Source of the DNA: CAVQGZ01 sp963714455
GTDB lineage: Bacteria; Actinomycetota; Actinomycetes; Jiangellales; Jiangellaceae
Direction of reading: 5' to 3'
Length of the DNA: 64,000 nt
Assembly: GCA_963714455.1 (NCBI GenBank)
Contig: CAVQON010000015.1
Span: 1 to 64,000, forward strand
Each line of letters opens with the position of its first letter. Positions within the stretch are counted from its first letter, which is position 1. The notes under the pieces were generated by a model. That model did not search any database, was not told where the DNA came from, and saw nothing but the letters and a program-made list of their open reading frames with translations. Made by a program: the position numbers and the translations under genes. Below, in pieces: positions 7,176 through 16,762 of the stretch.

Positions 7176-8194
7176 ACCTGGTCGACGACCCGGGCGAGGA
7201 CGTCCGGGTCGGCCCAGGGCGGCACACCGTGGCCGAGGTTGAAGATGTGGCCACGCGCCGCAGCCCCCTCGGCGAGGACGCGAGCCACCTCGTCGGTCAC
7301 CACGTCGGCCGGGGCAGCCAGCACCGCCGGGTCGAGGTTGCCCTGCAGGCTGCGGTCCGGACCCACACGTGCAGCAGCCACGTGCAGCGGTATGCGCCAG
7401 TCGACCCCGACCACCTCGGCGCCGGCGTCACCGATCAGGTCGAGAAGCTCACCCGTCCCCACGCCGAAGTGGATCCGCGGCACCTCGTAGCCGGCGCCCG
7501 GGAGCGCGTCGAGCACGGTGCGGCTGTGCGGCAGCACGAAGTCGGTGTAGTCCCGCCGTGACAGCACCCCGGCCCACGAGTCGAACAGCTGGATTGCCGA
7601 CGCACCGGCCGCGACCTGCACCGTCAGGAACGCCGCGGTGATGTCGGCCAGCCGCGACAGCAGGTCAGACCACAGCTGGGGGTCGGTGCGCATGAAGGCC
7701 CGCGTCGTGGCGTGGTCCTTCGACGGCCCGCCCTCGACCAGGTAGCAGGCCAGGGTGAAGGGCGCCCCGGCGAAACCGATCAGTGGCGTCGACCCGAGCT
7801 CGCCAACCAGTGACCGGACCGCCTGCGTCACGTAGTCCACGTCGTCCGGCTCCAGCGCGCGCAGCCGGTCGAGGTCGGCCCGCGTGCGGAACGGCTCGTC
7901 GAGGACGGGCCCCACGCCCGGCTTGATGTCGACGCCGACGCCTATCGCCACCAGGGGGACCACGATGTCGGAGTAGAAGATCGCGGCGTCCGTGCCGTAG
8001 CGGCGCACCGGCTGCATCGTGATCTCGGTGACCATCTCGGGGTTGCGGCACGACTCGAGCATCGGGACGCCCTCGCGGATGGCCAGGTACTCCGGCAGCG
8101 AGCGCCCGGCCTGGCGCATGAACCACACCGGCGTGTGCGCGACGGGCTCGCCGCGGCAGGCGGCCAGGAACGGGGAGTCGGGCGCGGGGGTCAC
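7136..8194 (-). CDS. hemE: Uroporphyrinogen decarboxylase
   Basis: 352 residues, normal for the family. It converts uroporphyrinogen III to coproporphyrinogen III. The signature near the N-terminus (HTPVWFMRQAGRSLPEY) carries the active-site arginines, IFYSDIVVPL carries the catalytic aspartate, and GFAGAPFTLACYLVEGG and IFNLGHGVPP match conserved segments. GTG 8194 gives the usual short lead before the domain. It feeds HemG and HemQ encoded just downstream on the same strand, although the DUF4349 gene on the opposite strand separates them. The last 40 bp overlap that gene's 3' end. Confidence 0.94.
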   Translation of the reverse strand: MTPAPDSPFLAACRGEPVAHTPVWFMRQAGRSLPEYLAIREGVPMLESCRNPEMVTEITMQPVRRYGTDAAIFYSDIVVPLVAIGVGVDIKPGVGPVLDEPFRTRADLDRLRALEPDDVDYVTQAVRSLVGELGSTPLIGFAGAPFTLACYLVEGGPSKDHATTRAFMRTDPQLWSDLLSRLADITAAFLTVQVAAGASAIQLFDSWAGVLSRRDYTDFVLPHSRTVLDALPGAGYEVPRIHFGVGTGELLDLIGDAGAEVVGVDWRIPLHVAAARVGPDRSLQGNLDPAVLAAPADVVTDEVARVLAEGAAARGHIFNLGHGVPPWADPDVLARVVDQVHASTVAESSVVG

Positions 8195-8228
8195 GCCACC
8201 GATGCTTCCAGACACGGCCGGGCGTCGC

Positions 8229-9062
8229 TCACCCACCGGCGACGAGCACGACCCCGGCCAGGGCCGCGACCACCCCGGCGTCCTGCACCCGCGACATGCG
8301 CTCGTGGTGCACCAGCCGGGCCAGCACCACCGTCACCGCCGGGTACAGCGAGCTCAGCACCGCGACCAGCGAGAGCAGGCCGGTGGTGGTCGCGATCGCG
8401 TACGTCAGGTTGGCCCCGCCGTCCAGCACCCCGATGCCCGCCAGCAGCGGCACGTCGCGAGCCCGCACCCCGCCCATCGAGCGGGCCACCAGCGCGGCCA
8501 CGACCAGCAACGTCACCGACGTCATACGCATGCCGACCAGGGTGAGCAAGGGGCTGTCCTCGCTGCCGCGCGCGATGAACACAAGCACCAGACCGAACCC
8601 GACCGCCGCGACCAGCGCGAGGACGACCGGCCGTCCGCTGGCCTTGCGTGCCACCTCAGGACCCGAGGCCAGCACGCCACCGAGCACGCCGAGGCCGACA
8701 CCGAGCATCTGCACGCCGCTGGGTCGCTCGCCGCCGATGAGCCCGGCCGCGAGCGGGAACAGGACGCCCAGCGCAGCCAAGGGCGCCACCACTCCCATGG
8801 TCCCGCTGGCGAGCGCGGCGTAGAAGGCGACCAGCGCGACGAGCCCGGACAGCCCGGCTGCCACCGCCCAGGCCCAGCCGGTGGCCGACATTCCGGCGGC
8901 GACCTCACCGGTCAGCAGGGCCAGCACCGCGAACAGCACGAGGGCCAGGGCCTGCGACACGCCGACGACCGCGGTAGCGGGAAGTCGGCGCGAGAGCGTC
9001 CCGCCGAGAAAGTCGCCGGCACCCCAGAGCAGGCTGGAGGCCAACGCGAGCAGGTACGCCAC
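8229..9062 (-). CDS. EamA/DMT-family transporter
   Basis: 277 residues with ten predicted membrane segments in two EamA repeats, the usual architecture of drug/metabolite transporters. The N-terminal segment AYLLALASSLLWGAGDFLGG is characteristic. The second repeat begins around PVVLALVAAVGFGLVLV. The substrate is unknown. The start is GTG 9062; a TAGCCT box ends 8 nt upstream. It is divergent from the DUF3000 gene with about 70 bp between the starts, so the two promoters overlap. Confidence 0.85.
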   Translation of the reverse strand: MAYLLALASSLLWGAGDFLGGTLSRRLPATAVVGVSQALALVLFAVLALLTGEVAAGMSATGWAWAVAAGLSGLVALVAFYAALASGTMGVVAPLAALGVLFPLAAGLIGGERPSGVQMLGVGLGVLGGVLASGPEVARKASGRPVVLALVAAVGFGLVLVFIARGSEDSPLLTLVGMRMTSVTLLVVAALVARSMGGVRARDVPLLAGIGVLDGGANLTYAIATTTGLLSLVAVLSSLYPAVTVVLARLVHHERMSRVQDAGVVAALAGVVLVAGG

Positions 9063-9131
9063 GGCGCCAGAGGCTACGCACGCTGGCGCGTTGCCCGAGA
9101 ACGCCTCCACGCTCGGCGTAGTCTCACCGCT

Positions 9132-9746
9132 GTGGTGCTGGTGGACGGGTCCGGACGGGGGTCATCCCCTGCCGCCGAACGCTTCGACCGTATCGCCGAG
9201 GCGGTGGCAGCCGTGACGACCCGCCCGGAGATCTCGATCGACCGGGTGCCGGCGCCCACACGGCTCGCCTCGTTCGGCGTGGCCCTCAGTGCCGAGGTGC
9301 TCGACGGTGAGGACGAGATCGCGTCCGGACGTCTGGTGCTGCTGCACGAGCCCGGCGGCCATGACGCCTGGGACGGGGACTTTCGCTGCGTCACCTTCGT
9401 GCGCGCGAGCGTCGAGGCCGACCTGGGCGCCGACCCCCTGCTGACCGCGGTCGGCTGGAGCTGGCTCACGGAGGCGCTGGAGGCCGCCGGAGTCGAGGCC
9501 ACCGCCGTCGGGGGCACCGTCACGTCGGTGAGCAACGAGGCGTTCGGGACGATGGCCGACCAGGGCGGTGGCTGCGAGATCGAGGTTCGCGCCTCGTGGA
9601 CGCCGGTGCTGCGCGACACGGTGGACGTCGAACGCGACGCCCGCGGCCACGTCGACGCCTGGCTCGACCTGATGTGCACGGCCGCCGGGCTGACACCGCT
9701 GCCCGAGGGTGTGGTGGCGCTGCCCCGGCAACGAGGGCACAGGTGA
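9132..9746 (+). CDS. DUF3000 family protein
   Basis: 204 residues, an actinobacterial family of unknown function with no membrane segments. It is recognised from RPEISIDRVPAPTRLASFGVA near the N-terminus, GRLVLLHEPGGHDAWDGDFR, and ASWTPVLRDTVDVERDAR with a closing AWLDLMCTAAGL. A -10-like TAGTCT (9119-9124) ends 7 nt before GTG 9132, indicating a leaderless mRNA. Its stop overlaps the RNase D start by 4 nt, and this pairing is conserved in other actinobacteria (Rv2680/Rv2681 in M. tuberculosis). A role tied to RNase D is inference from coupling only. Confidence 0.82.
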   Translation: MVLVDGSGRGSSPAAERFDRIAEAVAAVTTRPEISIDRVPAPTRLASFGVALSAEVLDGEDEIASGRLVLLHEPGGHDAWDGDFRCVTFVRASVEADLGADPLLTAVGWSWLTEALEAAGVEATAVGGTVTSVSNEAFGTMADQGGGCEIEVRASWTPVLRDTVDVERDARGHVDAWLDLMCTAAGLTPLPEGVVALPRQRGHR

Positions 9747-11029
9747 GCCAAGAGGTCTCCGAGCCAGCCGAGGCGGACGTCGAGGTCGACGAGCCGGCGC
9801 AGGCTCCCCTGCTGAGCGCGCCGTCCGCGGGGCTGCCACCGGTCACCGAGACCGCGCACGCGCTGGTCGCCGACACCGAGCGCTTCGCCGCCGGGCACGG
9901 TCCGGTCGCGCTCGACACCGAACGCGCCGGCGGCCACCGGTACTCCCAGCGTGCCTATCTCGTGCAGGCACGCCGACGCGGAGCCGGGACGTCCCTGATC
10001 GACCCCATCGCCTGCCCCGACCTCTCCGGGCTCGCCGCCGCCATCGATGACGCCGAGTGGGTGCTGCACGCCGCGAGCCAAGACCTGCCCGCACTGACCG
10101 AGATCGGCATGACCCCGACCAAGTTGTTCGACACCGAGCTCGCCGCCCGCCTGCTCGACCGGCCCAAGGTCGGGCTCGCCTCGCTCATGGAAGCCGAGCT
10201 GGGCGTCCGGCTCGCCAAGGAGCACTCCGCGGTCGACTGGTCGCGACGCCCCATCCCGACCGACTGGCTCACCTACGCCGCCCTGGACGTCGAGCTGCTG
10301 CTGGAGCTGCGCGACATCCTGGCCGCCGACCTCGAGGCCGCCGGCAAAGGCGAGTGGGCTCGGCAGGAGTTCGCCGCCCTCGTGAACGCGCCGCCACCGG
10401 CCCCGCGGCACGAGCCGTGGCGCCGGACGTCCGGCATGCACAAGGTGCGAGGTGCCCGACGGCTGGCTCTCGTCCGCGCCCTGTGGGAGGAGCGCGACCG
10501 CATCGCCGCCGAGCGTGACATCACCCCGACGCGGGTGCTTCCGGACGCCGCCATCGTGCAGGCCGCCCAGGCCGGGCCAGTCACCGCCGACGAGCTCGGC
10601 GCGCTGCCCGGTTTTCGCGGACGGGCCAAGCGCGCCCGCGGACGAGGCGAGCTGCGACGCTGGGCGGAGGTGCTTCGCGGCGCGGCCGCGTTGCCCGACG
10701 GCCAGCTTCCGTCGGTGGCGGCCCAGTACGACGGGCCTCCGCCGGCGCGGGCGTGGGCCGATCGCGACCCGGTCGCGGCCGGTCGGCTCTCGGCGGCACG
10801 TGCGGCCCTGGGCGAGATCGCCTCGGCCAACACCGTCCCGGTTGAGAACCTGCTCACGCCCGACACGCTGCGTCGGCTGCTCTGGGAGCCGCCCGACGAC
10901 GTCTCCGGTGTGGCGGTCGCCGATCGGCTCCGTGCTCTGGGGGCTCGGGAGTGGCAGGTCAGCCTGGTCGCCGAGACTTTGGCAACTGTGCTGGCCGAGC
11001 CTGTTCCCTCTCTTGTTACTGACGAGTAG
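9743..11029 (+). CDS. rnd: Ribonuclease D
   Basis: 428 residues. A DEDD 3'-5' exoribonuclease domain carries VALDTE (D58, E60), an aspartate in SQDLPAL, and the third motif YAALDVELLLEL (YxxxD). An HRDC domain follows (about 230-310, with LVRALWEERDRIAAERDITP), then a second C-terminal helical region, matching the actinobacterial form. It trims the 3' ends of stable RNAs. Translation starts at GTG 9743 within the DUF3000 stop (GTGA overlap). About 20 residues at the N-terminus are acidic and probably disordered. Confidence 0.92.
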   Translation: MSQEVSEPAEADVEVDEPAQAPLLSAPSAGLPPVTETAHALVADTERFAAGHGPVALDTERAGGHRYSQRAYLVQARRRGAGTSLIDPIACPDLSGLAAAIDDAEWVLHAASQDLPALTEIGMTPTKLFDTELAARLLDRPKVGLASLMEAELGVRLAKEHSAVDWSRRPIPTDWLTYAALDVELLLELRDILAADLEAAGKGEWARQEFAALVNAPPPAPRHEPWRRTSGMHKVRGARRLALVRALWEERDRIAAERDITPTRVLPDAAIVQAAQAGPVTADELGALPGFRGRAKRARGRGELRRWAEVLRGAAALPDGQLPSVAAQYDGPPPARAWADRDPVAAGRLSAARAALGEIASANTVPVENLLTPDTLRRLLWEPPDDVSGVAVADRLRALGAREWQVSLVAETLATVLAEPVPSLVTDE

Positions 11030-11070
11030 CATAGGGCGCGTCCCATCCGAGGAACCCCCGAGGAGTACCT

Positions 11071-12288
11071 GTGCGTCGCTCTGTCCGCGACGTCGTCTTC
11101 GTCGACGGCGTACGAACCCCATTCGGCAAGGCTGGCCCGAAGAGCCAGTACGCAGAGACCCGTGCGGACGACCTTGTCGTCGCGCTGATCCGCGAGCTCG
11201 TCCGGCGCAACCCCGGGCTTCCGCCCGAGCGCATCGGTGAGGTCGCCATGGCCGCCACCACCCAGACCGGCGACCAGGGCCTGACCCTCGGCCGCACGGC
11301 CGCGATCCTGGCCGGGCTGCCGAAGTCGGTGCCCGGGTACTCCATCGACCGCATGTGCGCGGGCGCCATGACGGCGTCCACGAACGTCATGGCGGCCATC
11401 GCGTTCGGCAGCATGGACGTCGCGATCGCCGGCGGCGTCGAGCACATGACCCACCACCCCATGGGTGAGGGCTTCGACCCGAACCCGCGCATCGTCGCCG
11501 AGAAGCTCGTCGACCCCGCGGCGCTGAACATGGGCGTGACCGCGGAGAACCTGCACGACCGCTTCCCGCACCTCACCAAGGAGCGCGCGGACGCCTACGG
11601 CGTGGCCAGCCAGGAGAAGTACGCCAAGGCGCTGGCCGACGGCAAGGTGGCCCAAGACATGGTTCCCGTGGCCATCTGGAGCAACGAGAACGGCTGGGGT
11701 CTGGCCACCGCCGACGAGCCGCCGCGTCCCGGCACCACGATGGAAGGCATCGCCAACCTCAAGACGCCGTTCCGCCCGCACGGACGGGTCACCGCTGCGA
11801 ACGCCTCGCCGCTGACCGACGGTGCGACCGCGTGCATCGTGGCCGCCGCCGACGTCGCCGAAGAGCTGGGCCTGCAGACCAAGATGCGTCTCGTGTCGTT
11901 CGCCTTCTCCGGCGTCGAGCCGGAGTTCATGGGCGTCGGACCTGTCCCGGCCACCGAGCGCGCCCTGGCCAACGCCGGTCTGTCGATCGACGACATCGGC
12001 CTGTTCGAGCTCAACGAGGCTTTCTCCGTCCAGGTGCTGGCCCTGCTCGACCACTACGGCATCGCCGACGACGACCCGCGGGTCAACCCGTGGGGCGGCG
12101 CCATCGCGATCGGCCACCCGCTGGCCAGCTCCGGTGTGCGGCTGTTCAACCAGCTGGCGCGCCACTTCGAGGCGCGCCCCGAGGTGCGCTACGGCATGAC
12201 CAGCATGTGCGTGGGACTGGGCCAGGGCGGCACCGTCATCTGGGAGAACCCGCACCACGCCGACTACGGCAAGGAGGACGCTCAGTGA
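11071..12288 (+). CDS. fadA: Acetyl-CoA C-acyltransferase (3-ketoacyl-CoA thiolase)
   Basis: 405 residues. It performs the last step of beta-oxidation, thiolysis of 3-ketoacyl-CoA. The nucleophilic cysteine is C96 in SIDRMCAGAMTAS. GGVEHMTHHPMGEGF, NPWGGAIAIGHPLASSG with the catalytic histidine, and SMCVGLGQGGTVIWE with the proton-shuttle cysteine are all intact. GTG 11071 has a ribosome binding site GAGGAG about 5 nt upstream, and a TAGCAT -10-like box lies at 11027-11032. Its stop overlaps the fadB start by 4 nt, so thiolase and multifunctional enzyme are made together as a trifunctional-type complex. Confidence 0.93.
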   Translation: MRRSVRDVVFVDGVRTPFGKAGPKSQYAETRADDLVVALIRELVRRNPGLPPERIGEVAMAATTQTGDQGLTLGRTAAILAGLPKSVPGYSIDRMCAGAMTASTNVMAAIAFGSMDVAIAGGVEHMTHHPMGEGFDPNPRIVAEKLVDPAALNMGVTAENLHDRFPHLTKERADAYGVASQEKYAKALADGKVAQDMVPVAIWSNENGWGLATADEPPRPGTTMEGIANLKTPFRPHGRVTAANASPLTDGATACIVAAADVAEELGLQTKMRLVSFAFSGVEPEFMGVGPVPATERALANAGLSIDDIGLFELNEAFSVQVLALLDHYGIADDDPRVNPWGGAIAIGHPLASSGVRLFNQLARHFEARPEVRYGMTSMCVGLGQGGTVIWENPHHADYGKEDAQ

Positions 12289-14372
12289 GCGAGGCATACG
12301 TCGAGCGGGTCACCCACTCGTTGCTGCGGGAGGTCGAGCTTCCGCTCGGCGCCGGCACGATGGCGCTGATCACGCTGCACAACGGCCTGGACATCATGAA
12401 GCCCAACAGTCTGGGCGAGCAGACCCTGCTCGAGCTGGACGAGGCGATCACCAAGGCCTACGCGGTACCGGGCGTCGTCGCCGTCGGCGTGACGTCCAAG
12501 CCGTTCAGCTTCGCCGTCGGCGCCGACCTCAAGGGTGTGGAGCACATCAGCGACCACGCCGACGCCGTCGCGTTCGCCGAGCTCGGCCACCGCGTGATGC
12601 GGCGCCTGGGCGAGGGCCCCGTGCCGTCGTTCACGTTCTTCAACGGCATCGCCCTCGGCGGTGGCTTCGAGATCGGGCTGCAGAGCACCTACCGGACGGC
12701 CGCGAGCGGCATCCGGCTGGCGCTGCCCGAGGTCGCGATCGGCATCCTGCCGGGATGGGGCGGCAACTGGCTCGCCCCGAACCTCGTGGGTGCCGACAAG
12801 GCCGTCACGGCGATCATCGAGAACCCGCTGAACAACAACCGGATGATGACCGCCGAGCAGGCCCTCGACCTGGGCCTGGTGGACGCCGTCTTCGGCGGGG
12901 GCGACTTCCTGGCCTCCTCGCTCATGTGGGCCGCCCAGGTGATTCAGGGCGACGTCACGGTGGAGCGGGCCGAGATCGACCGTTCTGAGGAAACCTGGGG
13001 CGCCGCGGTGGCCCGGGCCCGAAAGATCGCTGCCACCAAGGGCCGCGGTCTGTACCCGAACGCCGAGCGCTCCATCGAGCTGATCGAGGCGGCACGCACG
13101 AACAGCAAGGACGAGGGCTTCGCCGCAGAAGACCAGGCGCTGGCCGACCTCCTGCTCAGCGACGCTGTCCGGGCCAACATCTACGTGGCGTTCGAGCTCA
13201 TGCAGCGCCGCGCCAAGCGGCCCGCCGGAGCCCCGGACAAGTCGCTGGCGCGCAAGGTCACGAAGGTCGGCGTCGTCGGCGCCGGCCTGATGGCCAGCCA
13301 GCTGGCGATGCTGTTCGCCCGGCAGATGAAGATCCCGGTCGTCATGACCGACCTCGACCAGGAGCGCGTCGACAAGGGCGTGGCCTACGTCCACGGCGAG
13401 GTCGACAAGCTGCTCGGCAAGGGCCGGCTGACCAGCGACGCGGCCAACCGGATCAAGGCGCTCGTGACCGGGACGACCGACAAGGCGGAGTTCTCCGACG
13501 CCGACTTCGTGATCGAGGCCGTCTTCGAGAAGATGGAGGTCAAGCAGCAGGTCTTCGGCGAGCTCGAGTCGTTCGTCAAGCCCGACTGCGTGCTGGCGAC
13601 CAACACCTCGTCTCTGTCGGTCGCCGAGATGGCGAAGGATCTTCAGTACCCGGAGCGGGTCGTGGGCTTCCACTTCTTCACTCCGGTCGCGATGATGCCG
13701 ACGCTGGAGATCGCGCCCACCGAGGCGACGGACGAGGCCACGCTGGCCACGGCGTTCGCCGTCGGCAAGGGCATCAAGAAGAACTGCGTGTGGAGCAAGG
13801 ACGAGACGGCCTTCATCGTCAACCGGCTGCTCATGCGCGGGCTGCTGCCGGCGATGCAGGCCGTCGACGAGGGCACGCCCTTCGAGGTCGCCGACGAGGG
13901 TGTCGTGAAGGCCGGGTTCCCGATGGGCGCGTTCCTGCTGGTCGCCATGACCGGACCGGCTGTCGCCCTGCACACTGCCGAGAGCCTGATCCGCTCGTTC
14001 CCCGACCGCTTCTCGACGTCACCTGGCTTCGAGGCGCTGGTCGCGGCCGGAAAGCCCGGCGTCTACGTCTGGGACGAGCAGGGCAACCAGTCGGTCGACC
14101 CCGAGGTGGCCGAGCTCTGGAAGCAGGGCGACTCCCCCAGCACGGCCGACCAGGTCGCCCGGCGCATCCGGGAGGCGCTCGCCGCCGAGGCACGCCTGAT
14201 GGTGGACGAGGGCGTCGTGCAGGCGCCGGAGGACATCGACCTGGCGATGATCGGTGGAGCCGGGTTCGCGGTGAACAGCGGCCTGCTGCCGGTGCTCGAC
14301 CGGGAAGGCATCTCCAAGGCCGTCACCGGCCAGCGGTTCCTGCCCCCGGGCCTGGCCAGCGCAGGCAACTGA
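12285..14372 (+). CDS. fadB: Fatty-acid oxidation multifunctional enzyme (enoyl-CoA hydratase / 3-hydroxyacyl-CoA dehydrogenase)
   Basis: 695 residues. The N-terminal crotonase domain (about 1-200) carries the two expected glutamates, in GIALGGGFEIGLQ and in RLALPEVAIGILPGWGG. The 3-hydroxyacyl-CoA dehydrogenase starts near residue 328 with VGVVGAGLMASQLAMLFA; the usual GAGxMG reads GAGLMA. The catalytic histidine lies in GFHFFTPVAMMPTLEI near residue 460. C-terminal helical dehydrogenase domains complete it. It hydrates 2-enoyl-CoA and oxidises the 3-hydroxy product with NAD. It is coupled to fadA and ends before a strong hairpin terminator. Confidence 0.92.
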   Translation: MSEAYVERVTHSLLREVELPLGAGTMALITLHNGLDIMKPNSLGEQTLLELDEAITKAYAVPGVVAVGVTSKPFSFAVGADLKGVEHISDHADAVAFAELGHRVMRRLGEGPVPSFTFFNGIALGGGFEIGLQSTYRTAASGIRLALPEVAIGILPGWGGNWLAPNLVGADKAVTAIIENPLNNNRMMTAEQALDLGLVDAVFGGGDFLASSLMWAAQVIQGDVTVERAEIDRSEETWGAAVARARKIAATKGRGLYPNAERSIELIEAARTNSKDEGFAAEDQALADLLLSDAVRANIYVAFELMQRRAKRPAGAPDKSLARKVTKVGVVGAGLMASQLAMLFARQMKIPVVMTDLDQERVDKGVAYVHGEVDKLLGKGRLTSDAANRIKALVTGTTDKAEFSDADFVIEAVFEKMEVKQQVFGELESFVKPDCVLATNTSSLSVAEMAKDLQYPERVVGFHFFTPVAMMPTLEIAPTEATDEATLATAFAVGKGIKKNCVWSKDETAFIVNRLLMRGLLPAMQAVDEGTPFEVADEGVVKAGFPMGAFLLVAMTGPAVALHTAESLIRSFPDRFSTSPGFEALVAAGKPGVYVWDEQGNQSVDPEVAELWKQGDSPSTADQVARRIREALAAEARLMVDEGVVQAPEDIDLAMIGGAGFAVNSGLLPVLDREGISKAVTGQRFLPPGLASAGN

Positions 14373-14398
14373 GCCTGCGGCGTCGCGTCGCAGGTTCT

Positions 14399-14432
14399 CG
14401 GGCCCGGCACCCCTACGGGGGTGTCGGGCCCG
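14399..14432. terminator. Strong bidirectional hairpin terminator with UACG loop
   Basis: A 15-bp stem (14399-14413 with 14418-14432, one G-U pair) closes on the tetraloop TACG with a C-G closing pair, i.e. the exceptionally stable cUACGg loop. TTTGCTTG follows on the plus strand. It lies between the convergent 3' ends of fadB (14372) and dxs (14447), so it can stop transcription from both sides. Confidence 0.85.
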
Positions 14433-14446
14433 TTTGCTTGTCGGGC

Positions 14447-16378
14447 TCAGTCCTCCGAGCGCGATGAAGCTGCGTCGGAGGCAGGGACGTTCGTGGGCGA
14501 CTCCGCCTCGAGGCGGGCGATCTCTTCCACAGCGAGACGCGCCAGGCTCTGGCCGGTCAGGCCGATCTCGGTGAGGATCTTGGCGCGCTTGGCGTGGGCG
14601 AGGAACTGCTGGGGGATGCCCGCGTCGCGCAGCGGCGTGCGGACGTCCGCGTCGCGCAGCACCTGGGCGATCCGCGTCCCCACTCCCCCGACGCGTCCGT
14701 TGTCTTCGACCGTCAGCACGAAGCGGTGACGACGCGCGAGGTCGACGATCGCCTCGTCCACCGGCAGCACCCAGCGCGGGTCGACGACCGTCACGCCGAT
14801 CCCGTGGTCGGCCAGCCGAGCGGCGACGTCGACGCCGACAGCGGCCATCGAACCGACAGCGACCACCAGCACGTCCTCAGCGCCCTCGCGGACGAGAACG
14901 TCGGTGCGTCCGATGCGCTGCACGGCATCGATGTCGGGTGTGACCGCTCCCTTGGGGAAGCGGACGACGGTCGGTCCGTCGCTCACGTCGACGGCCTCGC
15001 CGAGCAGGTCGCGCAGGCGTTGTCCGTCGCGCGGGGCGGCCAAGGCAATGCCGGGGACGAGCTGGAGCAGCGACAGGTCCCACATGCCGTTGTGCGACGC
15101 GCCGTCGTCGCCGGTGACGCCGGCCCGGTCCAGCACGATGGTGACCGGCAGCCGGTGCAGCGCGATGTCCATGAGCACCTGGTCGAAGGCGCGGTTGACG
15201 AAGGTGGCGTACACCGCGACGACCGGGTGCAGGCCGGCCATCGCCATGCCGGCCGCGGACGTCATCGCGTGCTGCTCGGCGATGCCCACATCGAAGCAGC
15301 GCGACGGGTAGCGGTCGGCGAACGCCTTGAGCCCGGTGGGCTGCAGCATGGCTGCGGTGAGGGCGACCACGTCGCTGCGGCGGTGCCCGATGCTGACGAG
15401 CTCGTCGCTGAAGACGCTGGTCCAGGTGGTGGCAGGGGGCGCGGTCGGCTTGCCCGTGAGCGGGTCGAACGGGCCGGGGCCATGCATCAGGTCGGCCTCG
15501 TCCTGCTCGGCACGGTCGTAGCCGCGTCCCTTCTCGGTGAGCACGTGCACGATGACGGGTCCGGGATAGCCGCGGGCAGCCTTGAGCGCGTGCTCGACGG
15601 CCGGCCGGTCGTGGCCGTCGATCGGGCCGACGTACTTCAGGCCGAGGTCTTCGAACATGCCTTGCGGCGCCAGCATGTCCTTGATGCCCTGCTTGACGCC
15701 GTGCAGCGCGGTGTAGGCGGTTGGTCCCACCACCGGCGTGTGGGTGAGCACCGACTTGGCCATGTCGAGCGCCCGCTCGTACCCGGGGTACGTGCGCAGC
15801 GAGTCGAGGTACTGAGCCAGCCCCCCCACCGTCGGGGAGTAGGAGCGTCCGTTGTCGTTGACAACGACGACCAGCGGCAGGTCCGGCTGGCCGGCGATGT
15901 TGTTCAGGGCTTCCCAGGCCATGCCGCCCGTCAACGCCCCGTCGCCGATGACGGCCACCACGCGCCGATGCTCGTCGCCCTTGAGCTGGTAGGCCTTGGC
16001 CATGCCCTCGGCATACGACAGCGCGGTCGAGGCGTGGGAGTTCTCGACCCAGTCGTGCTCGCTCTCGGTGCGGCTCGGGTAGCCCGACAGCCCGCCCTCT
16101 TGGCGAAGGGTGTCGAACGCCGCGCGGCGTCCGGTGACCATCTTGTGCACATAGGACTGGTGGCCGGTGTCGAAGACGATCGGGTCGTGCGGGGAGTCGA
16201 AGACCCGGTGCAGAGCCAAGGTGAGCTCGACGACGCCGAGGTTGGGTCCGAGGTGCCCGCCCGTGCGGGACACGGCTGCCACGAGCGCAGTGCGGATCTC
16301 GGCTGCGAGCTGCTCGAGGTCGTCGTCGCTGAGCCTGCGCAGGTCGCGAGGGCTGGAGACGCGGTCGAGCACAGGCAT
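14447..16378 (-). CDS. dxs: 1-deoxy-D-xylulose-5-phosphate synthase
   Basis: 643 residues, standard length. It condenses pyruvate and glyceraldehyde 3-phosphate to DXP in a thiamine-diphosphate-dependent reaction, the entry step of the MEP isoprenoid pathway. It has HLGPNLGVVELTLALH and GHQSYVHKM at the N-terminus, the thiamine-diphosphate motif GDGALTGGMAWEALNN, the transketolase pyrimidine segment with DVGIAEQHA, and DRAGVTGDDGASHNG. ATG 16378 is preceded by TACACT ending 6 nt upstream (16390-16385), so it is probably leaderless. Confidence 0.95.
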   Translation of the reverse strand: MPVLDRVSSPRDLRRLSDDDLEQLAAEIRTALVAAVSRTGGHLGPNLGVVELTLALHRVFDSPHDPIVFDTGHQSYVHKMVTGRRAAFDTLRQEGGLSGYPSRTESEHDWVENSHASTALSYAEGMAKAYQLKGDEHRRVVAVIGDGALTGGMAWEALNNIAGQPDLPLVVVVNDNGRSYSPTVGGLAQYLDSLRTYPGYERALDMAKSVLTHTPVVGPTAYTALHGVKQGIKDMLAPQGMFEDLGLKYVGPIDGHDRPAVEHALKAARGYPGPVIVHVLTEKGRGYDRAEQDEADLMHGPGPFDPLTGKPTAPPATTWTSVFSDELVSIGHRRSDVVALTAAMLQPTGLKAFADRYPSRCFDVGIAEQHAMTSAAGMAMAGLHPVVAVYATFVNRAFDQVLMDIALHRLPVTIVLDRAGVTGDDGASHNGMWDLSLLQLVPGIALAAPRDGQRLRDLLGEAVDVSDGPTVVRFPKGAVTPDIDAVQRIGRTDVLVREGAEDVLVVAVGSMAAVGVDVAARLADHGIGVTVVDPRWVLPVDEAIVDLARRHRFVLTVEDNGRVGGVGTRIAQVLRDADVRTPLRDAGIPQQFLAHAKRAKILTEIGLTGQSLARLAVEEIARLEAESPTNVPASDAASSRSED

Positions 16379-16762
16379 GCCGCCAGTGTAGGTCCGAGAG
16401 GCTGACGCCGCCCTGTGCGCGTCAGGCCGCCGGCACGTCGAAGCCAGCGAGGGTCGTCCCGACAAGGGCTGCCGCGCCAGACGAGTCAGCGGGACGTCGG
16501 ACGGATGCTCGGCGCTCTCGTGCGGCCATGCCCCCGGGGCGCAGACGCTCGAGCGTGTTTCGCCGAGTCGTTGCCGCGATCTGCTGGAGCAGCCCGAGCG
16601 CCATGTCGCGGTGCACGACGGCGGGCCGATCGCATCGGACCCACCGACTGCGGGTGCCGTCCACGACTGGCTCGGGCAGGTCATCGCCAACTCCGTCATG
16701 GCCCTCGCGGCGTAGGTCGCCGCTGACGGTTCGTGGCTCGACCCTCCCTGCGCAGACTGGGG
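16379..16762. other. Non-coding or degenerate region between dxs and hypothetical gene
   Basis: About 380 bases with no gene I can support. One plus-strand frame without a start codon runs to a stop at about 16715 and reads GGPIASDPPTAGAVHDWLGQ near its end. Its codons have a high but not decisive third-position GC content, so it may be a decayed coding fragment or chance. The dxs promoter occupies the left edge. Confidence 0.5.

Noticed and set aside
14594..16405. A 603-codon plus-strand open frame opposite dxs
   Set aside because: dxs is unmistakable on the minus strand; the other frame is a compositional shadow.
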